This document shows positions 28,744 through 38,877 of a stretch of 64,000 nt of DNA, piece after piece. The notes under the pieces are model-generated. The model did no database searches and had not been told where the DNA came from. It saw only the letters and a program-made list of their open reading frames with translations. Source of the stretch: Pediococcus stilesii (GTDB lineage Bacteria > Bacillota > Bacilli > Lactobacillales > Lactobacillaceae); contig NZ_JQBX01000012.1 in the NCBI RefSeq assembly GCF_001437075.1, forward strand, positions 1 to 64,000, in the 5' to 3' direction. Each line of letters begins with the position of its first letter. The stretch's first letter is position 1. The position numbers and the translations under genes are program-made.

Positions 28744-28923
28744 AATTAACCAACCTCCTGCTATATATACATAAATTATTAACCGCTTTCACAATTTTGT
28801 CAATATTTTCACATTGTTTTTAATTTAAAATTTTCGTCCCTAAAAGATACCAATTCATTTATACGTTAAGCGTACCAAACTGATTTTGTCATTAATTCAT
28901 TGTCATGCTGTTTGAACCGTTAT

Positions 28924-28964
28924 AAAAAGGATCGCAACCAAATATTTGATCGCGATCCTTTTCG
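28924..28964. terminator. Terminator between nox and rpiR
   Basis: Arms AAAAGGATCGC and GCGATCCTTTT enclose a 17-base loop. It most likely ends the leftward rpiR transcript. The rest of 28744-28999 holds only the cre-like site of nox and AT-rich promoter sequence. Confidence 0.75.
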
Positions 28965-28999
28965 TTTAGCATTTAAATTTCAGAACTGGCTTTCGAGGC

Positions 29000-29728
29000 T
29001 TAAACCAACTTATTAGTTTGTTCACCCAGCTGTTCTAGCAAATAAACAACCGGAATTTGTGATGTAAAGTTTAAAGAGCCTAGTTTCTTTTCAGGGACGT
29101 TATATGACAGACTATAATCAACTATTTTTGCAAGCGTCGAAGCTTTGTTAGCGGTAATTGCCAACGTTTTTGCGCCGTTTTGTCGATAATAACTGGCCTG
29201 CGTAATGACACCTTCCGTTTCTCCTGAAACAGAGAGCAGAATCACCAACGTTTTAGAATAATCCCGTTCCGAAACTGGTTTGGGCTGAAACGGATCAGTA
29301 ATTGCCAACGTTAGTAAGCCATAATTTGATAAAACGCGTGCGCCGTACTGTGCTAAACTTCCACTGGATCCCATTCCAAAAAATAACCTAGTGTTAGTAT
29401 TGGCAATCATTTGCGCCGCTTTTTCAATTTTCTCGGCGTATTCCGTCGAATTAGCCTGATCTAAAAATTGTTCCACTGGACCCAAATCTTGCGTCAATAC
29501 GCGTTCATCAACTCGCTTATCTCGGTGACGCAAAACATATTTAAAATCAGAAAAACCTTCAAAACCCATCTTTTTTAAAAAACGTAAAATTGTCGTTGAA
29601 GAGACATGGCTTTGTGTGGATAAATCCCGAATTGTCATTGTTTTACATTCCTCAAGATGGCTAGTTACGTACTTATACACAAATAATTCTAACTCATTTA
29701 AAGTTTGAACTTTCTCATAACTAAACAT
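29000..29728 (-). CDS. RpiR-family sugar-phosphate regulator
   Basis: The 242-residue protein has an N-terminal RpiR helix-turn-helix (MTIRDLSTQSHVSSTTILRFLKKMGF near residue 32) and a C-terminal SIS domain (LFFGMGSSGSLAQYGA, LVILLSVSGETEGVI). The start at 29728 follows AGAGGTG by about eight bases; the longer frame would run into the end of the GH1 gene. It follows the phospho-beta-glucosidase by 34 bases and probably senses a phosphorylated sugar to control this cluster, together with the GntR protein at the other end. Confidence 0.85.
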   Translation of the reverse strand: MFSYEKVQTLNELELFVYKYVTSHLEECKTMTIRDLSTQSHVSSTTILRFLKKMGFEGFSDFKYVLRHRDKRVDERVLTQDLGPVEQFLDQANSTEYAEKIEKAAQMIANTNTRLFFGMGSSGSLAQYGARVLSNYGLLTLAITDPFQPKPVSERDYSKTLVILLSVSGETEGVITQASYYRQNGAKTLAITANKASTLAKIVDYSLSYNVPEKKLGSLNFTSQIPVVYLLEQLGEQTNKLV

Positions 29729-29762
29729 CAACATCACCTCTTTAAAACTCAACAACCTTGCA

Positions 29763-31220
<1,458 letters not shown>

Positions 31221-31544
31221 CTACTTTTCTGCTAATTTTTTGTATAAATCAACAATTTCTCCGGCTAAATCTCTAAAGGTAATTGCGTTCATGATATGAT
31301 CTTGTGAATGAACCGTTAGCAACGTTACTTTAGCGTGGTTGCCGTTTGCTTCCTCTGTCAGCATCCCCGTCTGTGCGTTATGTGCTTCCGTTAAAAAACC
31401 ATCAGATTCCCGTAATTTTTCGTCGGCTTTTTCAAAATTTCCTTCTTTAGCAGCGTTAATCGCTTCAAAAGCGGAGCTCTTCGCATTTCCACCGTTAATA
31501 ATTAAACCCATGATTGCTTCCATGTTTTGTTCTTCTTCTGCCAT
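31221..31544 (-). CDS. PTS lactose/cellobiose-family IIA component
   Basis: The 107-residue protein is a helical IIA of the Lac/Chb family (MEAIMGLIINGGNAKSSAFEAINAAKEG), with the phosphorylated histidine probably in TVHSQDHIMNA near residue 79. It takes phosphate from HPr and passes it to the IIB encoded 80 bases upstream. No IIC permease gene is in the cluster. Confidence 0.93.
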   Translation of the reverse strand: MAEEEQNMEAIMGLIINGGNAKSSAFEAINAAKEGNFEKADEKLRESDGFLTEAHNAQTGMLTEEANGNHAKVTLLTVHSQDHIMNAITFRDLAGEIVDLYKKLAEK

Positions 31545-31576
31545 TTCAATCTACTCCTTACTTTTATTTATGTAAA

Positions 31577-31613
31577 AAAGCGCCCACATTTATTTAGAAA
31601 GCGCTTTTATTTT
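31577..31613 (-). terminator. Hairpin between PTS IIB and IIA genes
   Basis: AAAAGCGC and GCGCTTTT arms surround a 16-base loop in the 80-base gap. It may partly end transcription, giving more IIB than IIA and GH1 mRNA, or protect the upstream mRNA end. The right arm also resembles half of a cre site. Confidence 0.5.
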
Positions 31614-31624
31614 TGGCTAAATGT

Positions 31625-31939
31625 TTACTTAGTACCCATTGATGTTAGGGCTTCTTTTAAGACTTTTTCGCCGTTCATCATTCCATAATCTTGCATGTTA
31701 ATTACTTCAACCGGAATATCCAATTTTTCTTTGAAATTGCCTTCAAGGTAACGAACCTGAGGTCCAAGCATTAAAATATCTGGTGATTTTTCAGCCAACT
31801 TATTATCTGCATCAGATGCTGCAGTTGCAAAGATTTCAGCATCTACACCTTCTGCTTCAGCGGCTTTTTGCATTTTAGAAACTAATAAACTTGTTGACAT
31901 ACCTGCGGCACAAACTAACATAATTGTTTTTTCAGCCAT
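31625..31939 (-). CDS. PTS cellobiose-family IIB component
   Basis: The 104-residue protein has the IIB phosphocysteine loop IMLVCAAGMSTSLLV near residue 6 and DILMLGPQVRYLE. It is the first gene of the leftward IIB-IIA-GH1-rpiR cluster and takes phosphate from IIA. CAGGAG precedes ATG. The membrane IIC must be encoded elsewhere. Confidence 0.93.
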   Translation of the reverse strand: MAEKTIMLVCAAGMSTSLLVSKMQKAAEAEGVDAEIFATAASDADNKLAEKSPDILMLGPQVRYLEGNFKEKLDIPVEVINMQDYGMMNGEKVLKEALTSMGTK

Positions 31940-31982
31940 AATGAATCACTCCTGTAATTTTATTTGATTTTGCGGTTGACTA

Positions 31983-32040
31983 TGAAACCGCTTACGCTAC
32001 AATTGAATTATAAAGCGTGGGTACAAATTTTACAAGTACC
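31983..32040 (-). promoter_or_regulatory. Promoter, cre site and probable GntR operator of the beta-glucoside cluster
   Basis: On the minus strand, TTGTAA (32030-32035) and TATAAT (32007-32012) are 17 bases apart. Inverted arms GGTAC (32020-32024) and GTACC (32036-32040) overlap the -35 box and suit the divergent GntR protein. TGAAACCGCTTACG (31983-31996), matching the cre pattern at all but the last base, lies downstream of the -10. Confidence 0.6.
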
Positions 32041-32100
32041 AATAATCGAAATTAATTAAAAATAACTGAGAAACTTAAAAAATATAAATGAGGCGGTTTT

Positions 32101-32796
32101 ATGTACACATACATTGCCAGTGATCTAATTACTAAAATTAAACAAAATGTCTTCAAGGGAAAGTTACCAACTGAATACGAATTGATGCAAAAATATGATG
32201 TTAGTCGAAATACAATTCGAAAAGCGATTGATATTATTAGTCAAAAAGGACTCGTCCGCCGTGTACAAGGAAGTGGTTACTATATCAACGATTTTGGTCC
32301 AAGGGCTGATCAGATTGTTAATTTAACCATGGGGATTTCGGAGGGTTTTAATCCTCGCCAATTAAAATCTCGCGTCATCACCTTTGACCGAGTAATTGCT
32401 GACGAATACATGGCGGCAAAATTTGGCTGTGAGGTAGGAGATGAATTGCATCGCGTCATTCGTTACCGTTTTCGTGATGATCGACCTTACACGTTAGAAT
32501 ACGCATACTATGAGCGAAAAGAGGTTCCATTTTTACCTATTGAAGCCGCGCACGAGTCCATCCTTGAGTTTATTAAAACCGAGTATGACGTTTCGGTAAA
32601 TTCAAGTGACCAATACGTTGGGATTGAACCCCTTCCCACCGAGATTGCTTCCATCACCGGATTTCCGCAAGGCGACGACTATATTGTTTTATATCAATCT
32701 CACTATCGTAGAAATAACGTATTATTTAATTTTTCCAAAACTTACTATCTTGATCGGACCATGCAGTTTTACTTTCATGCTTCAAATCAAAGTTAA
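32101..32796 (+). CDS. GntR-family regulator with UTRA domain
   Basis: The 231-residue protein has an N-terminal GntR winged helix (KLPTEYELMQKYDVSRNTIRKAIDII) and a C-terminal UTRA ligand domain of the HutC/TreR type. It diverges from the PTS IIB gene, with a likely operator between them, so it probably represses the beta-glucoside cluster until a phosphorylated sugar binds. It is followed by a bidirectional terminator. Confidence 0.9.
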   Translation: MYTYIASDLITKIKQNVFKGKLPTEYELMQKYDVSRNTIRKAIDIISQKGLVRRVQGSGYYINDFGPRADQIVNLTMGISEGFNPRQLKSRVITFDRVIADEYMAAKFGCEVGDELHRVIRYRFRDDRPYTLEYAYYERKEVPFLPIEAAHESILEFIKTEYDVSVNSSDQYVGIEPLPTEIASITGFPQGDDYIVLYQSHYRRNNVLFNFSKTYYLDRTMQFYFHASNQS

Positions 32797-32804
32797 AACA
32801 AAAT

Positions 32805-32881
32805 AAAAAAGCTTCGAATCTAATTTATTCATGAAATTCACTTTGATTTTCACGATAAACTTCAATTCGGAGCTTTTTTAG
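32805..32881. terminator. Bidirectional terminator after gntR
   Basis: Outer arms AAAAAAGCTTCGAAT and ATTCGGAGCTTTTTT enclose a secondary hairpin. It serves gntR on the plus strand and the small gene at 32898 on the minus strand. Confidence 0.7.
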
Positions 32882-32897
32882 TATTTATTCTAATCAA

Positions 32898-33188
32898 TTA
32901 ATAGTGCATTAACCCATTGTTGTAAATATCATTTCCACTGTAGGTCACGTTGTTCACTTTGAAAAAATTATTGTTATCAATGACAATGTCATTACCAATC
33001 CAATAGAATTGGGGCGTCAATCTGGTGAATCCAAAAATATTTTCTTTTCCACTTTTGAAAATATTAATTTCTTCTTGATTTAATTTACTTCGCCAATATC
33101 TAACAGTATTATCGTCAAATTTGACCATCAAAAACATATTAGGTAACATTCCGACTTCGATGACTTTTGGAGCCCTTTTCTTTTCCAT
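32898..33188 (-). CDS. Small protein, possibly DUF2442-like
   Basis: The 96-residue protein has alternating strands typical of a small beta-rich fold (KVIEVGMLPNMFLMVKFDDN near residue 7), which recalls DUF2442 proteins that read FDDG at the same place; this link is tentative. The ATG at 33188 follows AAGGAGG with good spacing, which supports real expression. Monocistronic, between two terminator/leader regions. Function unknown. Confidence 0.55.
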   Translation of the reverse strand: MEKKRAPKVIEVGMLPNMFLMVKFDDNTVRYWRSKLNQEEINIFKSGKENIFGFTRLTPQFYWIGNDIVIDNNNFFKVNNVTYSGNDIYNNGLMHY

Positions 33189-33353
33189 CAAATGTCCTCC
33201 TTGTAAAATTAAACCCGTTCACAGCTACAGTTTACCATAGTTATTTTATTAAGCTAACATATTTAACAAAGATATTTTTTTGATAAGTTTATCATTACAG
33301 TAAAGATCGTTATTATTAGCACTGCAAAATTACAAAAAGATTAAATAAAAATA

Positions 33354-33657
33354 TTGACAAAAGAAATCAACATCAGATATACTCATGGAGTATTAAAAAT
33401 CGAAAGCTGGTAATTCAAATGAGTACATTACAACAAACACATTTAAATAATGGTTGGCAAAGCCGGTAACCAGGTTGTAATTTTGTCTAGGCAAGATACG
33501 ACCTGAACGACAGATCGTATCTGTGCCGACCTCATTTGTGATGAACAAACGACTACTACGCCTGCATGGATTAATCAATTTCCATGCGGGCTATTTTTAT
33601 GGACAAGCCCATGGTGGCTTGTCCTTTTTTATACCAAATTTTAAGGGAGTGTTGGAT
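33354..33657 (+). promoter_or_regulatory. Long structured leader (candidate riboswitch) upstream of a TrpX-type ABC operon
   Basis: A strong promoter (TTGACA 33354-33359, 18 bases, TATACT 33378-33383) starts a leader of about 265 nt. Three perfect or near-perfect stems form a three-way junction: P1 CAAATGAG (33416-33423) with CTCATTTG (33531-33538), P2 ATTACAAC (33427-33434) with GTTGTAAT (33474-33481), and P3 GGCAAGATACGA (33490-33501) with 33515-33527. A hairpin at 33560-33591 and a terminator at 33601-33630 (GGACAAGCC, GGCTTGTCC, T6) follow. There is no T-box motif, and I do not recognise a known riboswitch class. The rest of 33189-33353 is AT-rich, with nothing seen. Confidence 0.65.
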
Positions 33658-34653
33658 ATGAAGAGAATGTTAGGTTTTATCGCCGTTATTGTTATTTTTC
33701 TTGGGTACGCATTTTTTACAGAAACAAATTCACAGGTGACCCAAAAGGGACAAGTCAAGGAAGTTGGCCTGCTTCAGTTAATGGATCAACCGGCTCTAAA
33801 ACAAATTCAAAAAGGAATCTATGCTGGACTGGAAGAATCTGGATATAAAGTCGGAAAAAATTTGAAGGTTGATTATCAAAATGCTCAGGGGAATCAAAGT
33901 AACTTAAAAACAATGAGCGAAAAATTTGTTAATGAGAATGTGGATCTTGCAATTGGAATTACTACACCGGCTTCGATTTCACTTGCTAATGCAACCTCTA
34001 GCACGCCAATTTTAATGGGTGCCGTCACTGATCCAAAAGGCGCTGAACTTGTTCAGAATCTTAATCAACCTGAAAAAAACATTACTGGTGTTTCTGATCA
34101 AGCCCCCTTGGAAGAGCAATTAGGCTTGATTAAAGAACTGATGCCCAAAATGAAAACGCTCGGAATCATTTATACATCAAGCGATAATTCCGCCGTTACC
34201 CAATATAAAAAATTTAAAAAATTGGCGGATGCCGCTGGGGTAAAGACCAAAGCTTACTCTATTTCAAATTCAAACGATCTTAATCAAGTATCACAAACCA
34301 TGGTCCAAGAAGTTGATGCCGTCTTCGTACCAACCGATAACACCATTGCGGGGGCGATGTCCACGTTAATCAAAAATGCGGATGCTGCTAAAGTACCTGT
34401 CTTTCCAACTGTTGATTCAATGGTTAAAGACGGCGGCGTTGCGACTTACAGTGTTAACCAATATAAACTGGGTGTCTTAACTGGTCAGATGGCCGCCAAA
34501 ATATTAAAGGGTCAAAAAGTTAAAAATACACCCGTAGAATTTATTAAACATGGTGACTTAACAATCAACACCAAACAAGCTGCTGAACTTGGCGTAAAAA
34601 TTCCTGCAAAATTGTTAGCGGAAGCTGAAAAGAATGGGGAGGTATTCAAATGA
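33658..34653 (+). CDS. TrpX-type ABC transporter substrate-binding protein, membrane-anchored
   Basis: The 331-residue protein belongs to the ABC_sub_bind (pfam04392-like) group: KEVGLLQLMDQPALKQIQKG, GITTPASISLANATSSTPILMGAVTDP and DAVFVPTDNTIAGAM. The N-terminus has one hydrophobic segment (LGFIAVIVIFLGYAFF) and no lipobox cysteine, so anchoring is probably by an uncleaved helix. The start at 33658 follows AAGGGAG by eight bases; earlier in-frame starts lie inside the structured leader. Relatives carry tryptophan or other small molecules; the ligand here is unknown and may be the one sensed by the leader. Confidence 0.85.
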   Translation: MKRMLGFIAVIVIFLGYAFFTETNSQVTQKGQVKEVGLLQLMDQPALKQIQKGIYAGLEESGYKVGKNLKVDYQNAQGNQSNLKTMSEKFVNENVDLAIGITTPASISLANATSSTPILMGAVTDPKGAELVQNLNQPEKNITGVSDQAPLEEQLGLIKELMPKMKTLGIIYTSSDNSAVTQYKKFKKLADAAGVKTKAYSISNSNDLNQVSQTMVQEVDAVFVPTDNTIAGAMSTLIKNADAAKVPVFPTVDSMVKDGGVATYSVNQYKLGVLTGQMAAKILKGQKVKNTPVEFIKHGDLTINTKQAAELGVKIPAKLLAEAEKNGEVFK

Positions 34654-35570
34654 ACTTAATTACATCTGCAATCGGACAAGGATTACTATGGGGATTACTG
34701 GGAATCGGATTATTTTTAACATTCCGAATCCTTGATTTCCCTGATATGACAGTTGAAGGAACATTTCCACTGGGAGCTGCAGTTAGCGTTACAGCAATTG
34801 CACACGGCGTTAATCCCCTGTTAGCTACACTTTTGGCGTTTGGAGCCGGTATGATTGCCGGCTTGATTACGGGCCTTTTATACACTAAGGGCCGCATTCC
34901 AATTTTGCTCGCTGGAATCTTGGTAATGACCGCTTGTTATTCCATCAATCTCCGAATCATGGGAACATCCAACGTTTCCTTGCTTGGAAAGCAAACACTC
35001 TTTAGCACTAAATTTTTAACATCTTTACCAAAGTTCTTCGATAGCGTTTTTCTTGGTATGTTAATTATTATTGTCGTTGTTGCACTACTTGCCCTTTTTC
35101 TTCAAACGGATCTAGGACAATCGTTTATCGCAACCGGTGATAATGAAAAAATGGCGAAGTCACTTGGAATTAACACCGACCAAATGAAGAATATGGGACT
35201 AATGGTATCAAACGGCTTAATTGCTGTTTCGGGTGCTTTAATTGCCCAAAGTGACGGATATTCCGACGTTAACATGGGTATTGGAATCATCGTTATTGGT
35301 CTTGCATCTATTATCATTGGCGAAGTTGTTTTTGGCGAACTAACCATGAACCAACGTCTAATCGCCGTCGTTTGTGGAAGTATTATCTATCGATTCGTTC
35401 TACTGCTTGTTTTAAAAGCGGGCTTTGGAACCAACGATTTAAACTTAATTTCTTCCCTAGTTCTGGCACTATGTCTGATGCTTCCAACCCTTCGAAATAA
35501 ATTTCAATTAAATCGGATTGTTGAACGTGGTACGGCAATTCCATCAAAGGAGCGTAACGAAAATGAGTAA
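34650..35570 (+). CDS. ABC transporter permease (TrpY-type, BPD_transp_2 family)
   Basis: The 306-residue protein has about eight membrane helices and the branched-chain-permease-like coupling segment ATGDNEKMAKSLGINTDQMK near residue 165. Its ATG overlaps the stop of the binding-protein gene (AATGA), so the pair is translationally coupled. Confidence 0.88.
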   Translation: MNLITSAIGQGLLWGLLGIGLFLTFRILDFPDMTVEGTFPLGAAVSVTAIAHGVNPLLATLLAFGAGMIAGLITGLLYTKGRIPILLAGILVMTACYSINLRIMGTSNVSLLGKQTLFSTKFLTSLPKFFDSVFLGMLIIIVVVALLALFLQTDLGQSFIATGDNEKMAKSLGINTDQMKNMGLMVSNGLIAVSGALIAQSDGYSDVNMGIGIIVIGLASIIIGEVVFGELTMNQRLIAVVCGSIIYRFVLLLVLKAGFGTNDLNLISSLVLALCLMLPTLRNKFQLNRIVERGTAIPSKERNENE

Positions 35571-36321
35571 TCCAATAATTTTAGAGCTTAAAAATGTTAC
35601 CGTTTATGTAAACCGGCACACTGCCGAAGAAATTAAAATCTTAAATAACGTTAACTTGATTGTCCGTAAAAACGACTTTATTACGTTACTTGGTTCCAAT
35701 GGTGCCGGAAAATCAACTCTTTTCAACGTTATTGCGGGAAATCTAGCCATTGATGAAGGACAAATTTTAATTGATGGAAAAGACATTTCACATCTCTCTG
35801 AAGAAAAACGCACCAAGTTTATCAGCCGTGTTTTTCAGGATCCCAAGCTTGGTACCGCCCCTCGAATGACGGTTGCTGAAAATCTCCTTCTGGCTACCAA
35901 ACGGGGTGAACGACGGGGGCTTCACCTTCGTCAACTTAATCAACACATGGAAGACTTTAAAAAAATTACCGCAACCATGCCAAACAAATTGAGCGAACGT
36001 TTAAAAACGCCTACCGGAAATTTATCCGGTGGACAACGCCAAGCGTTAAGTTTCCTAATGGCTACAATTAAAAAGCCCGACATTTTATTGCTTGACGAAC
36101 ATACGGCTGCGCTCGATCCTAAAACCAGCGCCGAACTAATGGAAGCCACGCAAAAAAGAGTGACTGAAGATCATTTAACCGCCATGATGATTACTCATCA
36201 TCTAACAGATGCGGTTAAATACGGCAATCGCTTGATTGTTATGAAGGATGGGCAAATCACTCAAGATTTAAATGCCAACGAAAAGGCGCAAGCAAATATC
36301 GAGGAACTAAAAATTTACTAG
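35563..36321 (+). CDS. ABC transporter ATP-binding protein (TrpZ-type)
   Basis: The 252-residue ATPase has Walker A GSNGAGKST, signature LSGGQRQALSF and Walker B ILLLDEHTAALDP. The ATG at 35563 follows AAAGGAG by eight bases and overlaps the permease gene by eight bases; the longer frame reading into the permease is not needed. It completes the three-gene importer. Confidence 0.92.
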   Translation: MSNPIILELKNVTVYVNRHTAEEIKILNNVNLIVRKNDFITLLGSNGAGKSTLFNVIAGNLAIDEGQILIDGKDISHLSEEKRTKFISRVFQDPKLGTAPRMTVAENLLLATKRGERRGLHLRQLNQHMEDFKKITATMPNKLSERLKTPTGNLSGGQRQALSFLMATIKKPDILLLDEHTAALDPKTSAELMEATQKRVTEDHLTAMMITHHLTDAVKYGNRLIVMKDGQITQDLNANEKAQANIEELKIY

Positions 36322-36330
36322 TCTAATTTT

Positions 36331-36377
36331 AAATGGGAGAATGACAATCGATGGTTGTCATTCTCCCATTTTTATGT
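36331..36377 (+). terminator. Terminator of the TrpX-type operon
   Basis: Arms AAATGGGAGAATGACAA and TTGTCATTCTCCCATTT with a seven-base loop end in TTTTT. Confidence 0.88.
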
Positions 36378-36398
36378 GAAATATTAGTCCGGTTATAC

Positions 36399-36770
36399 TC
36401 ATTCTTCCGTTAAACTTTGTTCCATTATTCCGCGGATATCTGAGATATATTCCCGTAAACTTTCCTGAGCCTTTTGATAACTTTCAAGGTCGCTTGCTTC
36501 ATGGTATTTAGCATAAAAACCATCAAGTCCTCCTGCCGCAAATTCGTATTCATATGCATAAACTTTGTCATACTGCGCGGTAAAGTTAGCCAACAATTCA
36601 TGATAGCTTCCATCGATTTGGAGTACCATTTGAATTGTCCTAAAATCAGTGTAGGCCAGCTCAAATTGGATCGCCCATGCCCGCATAAACTCATGATGAT
36701 TTTGGATATGTAGAAAGTGGTGTTCTGCAGTCCATTCCAAACGATCTAAAGAATCTTTAACATCTAACAT
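36399..36770 (-). CDS. Hypothetical protein
   Basis: The 123-residue acidic, mostly helical protein is rich in aromatic residues and histidine (LEWTAEHHFLHIQNHHEFMRAW condensed near residue 10). No family is recognised. The ATG at 36770 follows GGAGGT by seven bases, whereas the earlier start overlaps that site. It lies 72 bases after a YolD-like gene on the same strand and may belong to the polymerase cassette transcript. Confidence 0.6.
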   Translation of the reverse strand: MLDVKDSLDRLEWTAEHHFLHIQNHHEFMRAWAIQFELAYTDFRTIQMVLQIDGSYHELLANFTAQYDKVYAYEYEFAAGGLDGFYAKYHEASDLESYQKAQESLREYISDIRGIMEQSLTEE

Positions 36771-36842
36771 TTTAATTACCTCCATTCATTTTTAACCACC
36801 TAGAGTATATCGCGATGAATTAATTATTTATATTAAAACGAC

Positions 36843-37223
36843 TTAGTTTATTAATCGAATATTTCGAATTAATTCGATTTTTATAAAGACATCATCCCCA
36901 AAATATAGTTCATCCCCCGAATATCCTAAGATCTTCCCTTGGATTTCCTCTGCCAATTGATTGTTTTGATCACGTTCATCAATTTGAACAACCACTTCCC
37001 TGCATTTAGTTATTGCGACTTCAATTGTAGCCGCAATTTGTTGTTTAGAGTCTTGCGGTCGAATTTTTTGATTCAATCTTTGTCGCTTATTTTCTGCTTC
37101 CACGTTTAACATGCTGGTATGGTCCGATAAATAGTATCCTTGCCACTTCATCATCCCGCGATCAACGTAATACTTTTCGAAAAAGACCTCGACATCCTCT
37201 TCTTTAAATTCCCATTGTGCCAC
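36843..37223 (-). CDS. YolD-like protein
   Basis: The 126-residue protein resembles YolD-like proteins, which in Firmicutes are encoded next to UvrX/UmuC-type polymerases: the KWQGYYLSDHTSML block and the C-terminal FGDDVFIKIELIRNIRLI strand are typical. It starts at GTG, with AGGAG six bases upstream, 17 bases after a small gene that overlaps the polymerase gene. By context it is an accessory factor of SOS mutagenesis; its biochemical role is unknown. Confidence 0.7.
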   Translation of the reverse strand: MAQWEFKEEDVEVFFEKYYVDRGMMKWQGYYLSDHTSMLNVEAENKRQRLNQKIRPQDSKQQIAATIEVAITKCREVVVQIDERDQNNQLAEEIQGKILGYSGDELYFGDDVFIKIELIRNIRLIN

Positions 37224-37240
37224 CTTTCGCTCCTGTTCCG

Positions 37241-37543
37241 TTAATGTTGAATCATGCGGTGATTAGATTGCCAATGCAAATCTTCAAAACCAATAAATTC
37301 AATTGATAAATTAGTCTGTTTTTTAATTAAATTAATTATCTCTTCTAAATATTCCAGATCATACTTCTTTACCGCATGCAGTGGTACCGATTTAATTCTT
37401 CGATTTTTGGGTTGAATGTGGAAGAAAAAATTAAACTCTTCGTCAAATTTATCGTTAACTACTTCGATTCGATATAGTGTCTGATTCATTCGTTTAAATA
37501 AAATCTGAATGCGTCTCATAATAATATCCAAGTCTCTATTCAT
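37241..37543 (-). CDS. Small hypothetical protein of the SOS polymerase cassette
   Basis: The 100-residue protein (opening MNRDLDIIMRRIQILFKRMN) starts at an ATG inside the last codons of the polymerase gene (overlap 37536-37543), with GGGGG upstream, so the two are translationally coupled. It is rich in basic and aromatic residues (FFFHIQPKNRRIKSVPLH). No family is recognised. The reading frame extends upstream, but the short start is the one with a ribosome site. Confidence 0.65.
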   Translation of the reverse strand: MNRDLDIIMRRIQILFKRMNQTLYRIEVVNDKFDEEFNFFFHIQPKNRRIKSVPLHAVKKYDLEYLEEIINLIKKQTNLSIEFIGFEDLHWQSNHRMIQH

Positions 37544-38837
37544 ATGCGTTTCCCCCGTTATGTCCTCCAACAAGATTGGCTCGATCAATCGCGGTTCCTC
37601 CCCGCAGTTTACTTCGTGCATACACCAACGACTTGAAGCCAAACTTTTCCCGGATTTTATCCACAGTACAATCCACATCATACTTTTTAATCTGCTGGCT
37701 AATTGGATCAAAAAGCTCCAACTGTTGGCCACGCATTGTTGATAGCCGACTGGTGTATACCGCAATATTACGAACAACTTGCCCCTGCCAGTGTGATCTA
37801 AACATCGCAATCAATTCTCGAACAACATCGTGATTACCATTTGTTGGTGGAATTTTTCGGGATAAACTAAATCCCTCTCGCCCATCATCTTGCGCTGATT
37901 GATACGAAAATCCAATTCCGAGTGCTAAACATTGCGTTTGCTTTCCTCGATGTCGCAAACGTGCAGCCACTTGTTCACCAATTTCTTTAATAACCGTCTC
38001 AATCTCAGAACGATTAGAATAATCCCGCGGCAAAACCTGTGAATTACCAATACTATGCTCTTTAACTTGGGCGGGTTTTTCCAAATCACTTCGATCAACT
38101 CCCCATGCCGTGGCAAATAGCTGCCATCCAATAATGCCTAAATGTTCCCTTAAATAAAACGGATTAGCGTGCGCTAAATCATTCATGTTATAGATTCCCA
38201 ATCGATTTAAATTCTTTTCCGTCTGCCTCCCAATTCCCCATACATCAGTGAGACAATTAATCGTCCAAATCTTTTTTTGAACTGAGCCATAGTTAATCAC
38301 CCCGATTAAGTCTGAACTCTTTTTTGCATAAACGTCTAATGCAATTTTAGCTTGAACAGGATTTTCGCCAATCCCAATTGTCGTATATAATCCCAATTCA
38401 TCTCGGACGGTCCGCTGAATTATCCTGGCAACCTGCAACGGGCTTTTACCGAATAGCCGCCATGAGTGCGTTAAATCCAAAATCGATTCATCAATTGAGT
38501 ACGGCCATAAATCTTCATCTGGAACAAAGCGCCGAAAGATGTTATTAATTTGTAAATTTTTTTGAATGTATAAATTCATCCTTGGGGGTACAACAATTAA
38601 ATCATTGGCCTGCGGTAAATCTCTTTGTCGCGAGACATTCGCTTTTAACCCGTACTCTTTTTTAGCGTGTGGTGATGTCGCTAATATCAACCCACCGTTG
38701 GTATTTTCCTGTTCAGACATGACAACTAATGAAACATCCAGCGGATTAAGTCCCCTTTTAACTGCCTCACAGCTGGCATAGAAAGATTTATTATCAATTA
38801 AAAAGTACACACCATGCGGTTCACCAGAATAATCCAT
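37536..38837 (-). CDS. Y-family DNA polymerase (UmuC/UvrX type)
   Basis: The 433-residue protein has the Y-family palm motifs: FLIDNKSFYASCEAV near residue 13, with the first catalytic aspartate, and WPYSIDESILDLTHSW near residue 112, with the DE pair. The helix-hairpin-helix region (GIGRQTEKNLNRLGI) and a little-finger domain follow. It copies past damaged bases and is error-prone. A perfect SOS box sits 41 bases upstream. It is probably induced by DNA damage together with the two small genes downstream. Confidence 0.92.
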   Translation of the reverse strand: MDYSGEPHGVYFLIDNKSFYASCEAVKRGLNPLDVSLVVMSEQENTNGGLILATSPHAKKEYGLKANVSRQRDLPQANDLIVVPPRMNLYIQKNLQINNIFRRFVPDEDLWPYSIDESILDLTHSWRLFGKSPLQVARIIQRTVRDELGLYTTIGIGENPVQAKIALDVYAKKSSDLIGVINYGSVQKKIWTINCLTDVWGIGRQTEKNLNRLGIYNMNDLAHANPFYLREHLGIIGWQLFATAWGVDRSDLEKPAQVKEHSIGNSQVLPRDYSNRSEIETVIKEIGEQVAARLRHRGKQTQCLALGIGFSYQSAQDDGREGFSLSRKIPPTNGNHDVVRELIAMFRSHWQGQVVRNIAVYTSRLSTMRGQQLELFDPISQQIKKYDVDCTVDKIREKFGFKSLVYARSKLRGGTAIDRANLVGGHNGGNAYE

Positions 38838-38877
38838 CACATTCACCAACCTTGTTACGAACTTACACCTTTATTTT

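Noticed and set aside
33390-33600. T-box or purine riboswitch before the TrpX-type operon
   Set aside because: There is no GGTGGNACCGCG core, and the junction lacks the conserved purine-aptamer bases, although the three-way shape is similar.
33523-33657. N-terminal extension of the TrpX-type protein
   Set aside because: It reads through the structured leader and terminator hairpin; AAGGGAG points to the start at 33658.
37241-37810. 189-codon frame overlapping the polymerase gene
   Set aside because: The upstream part is a shadow of the polymerase frame; only the part from the ATG at 37543, with its own ribosome site, is supported.
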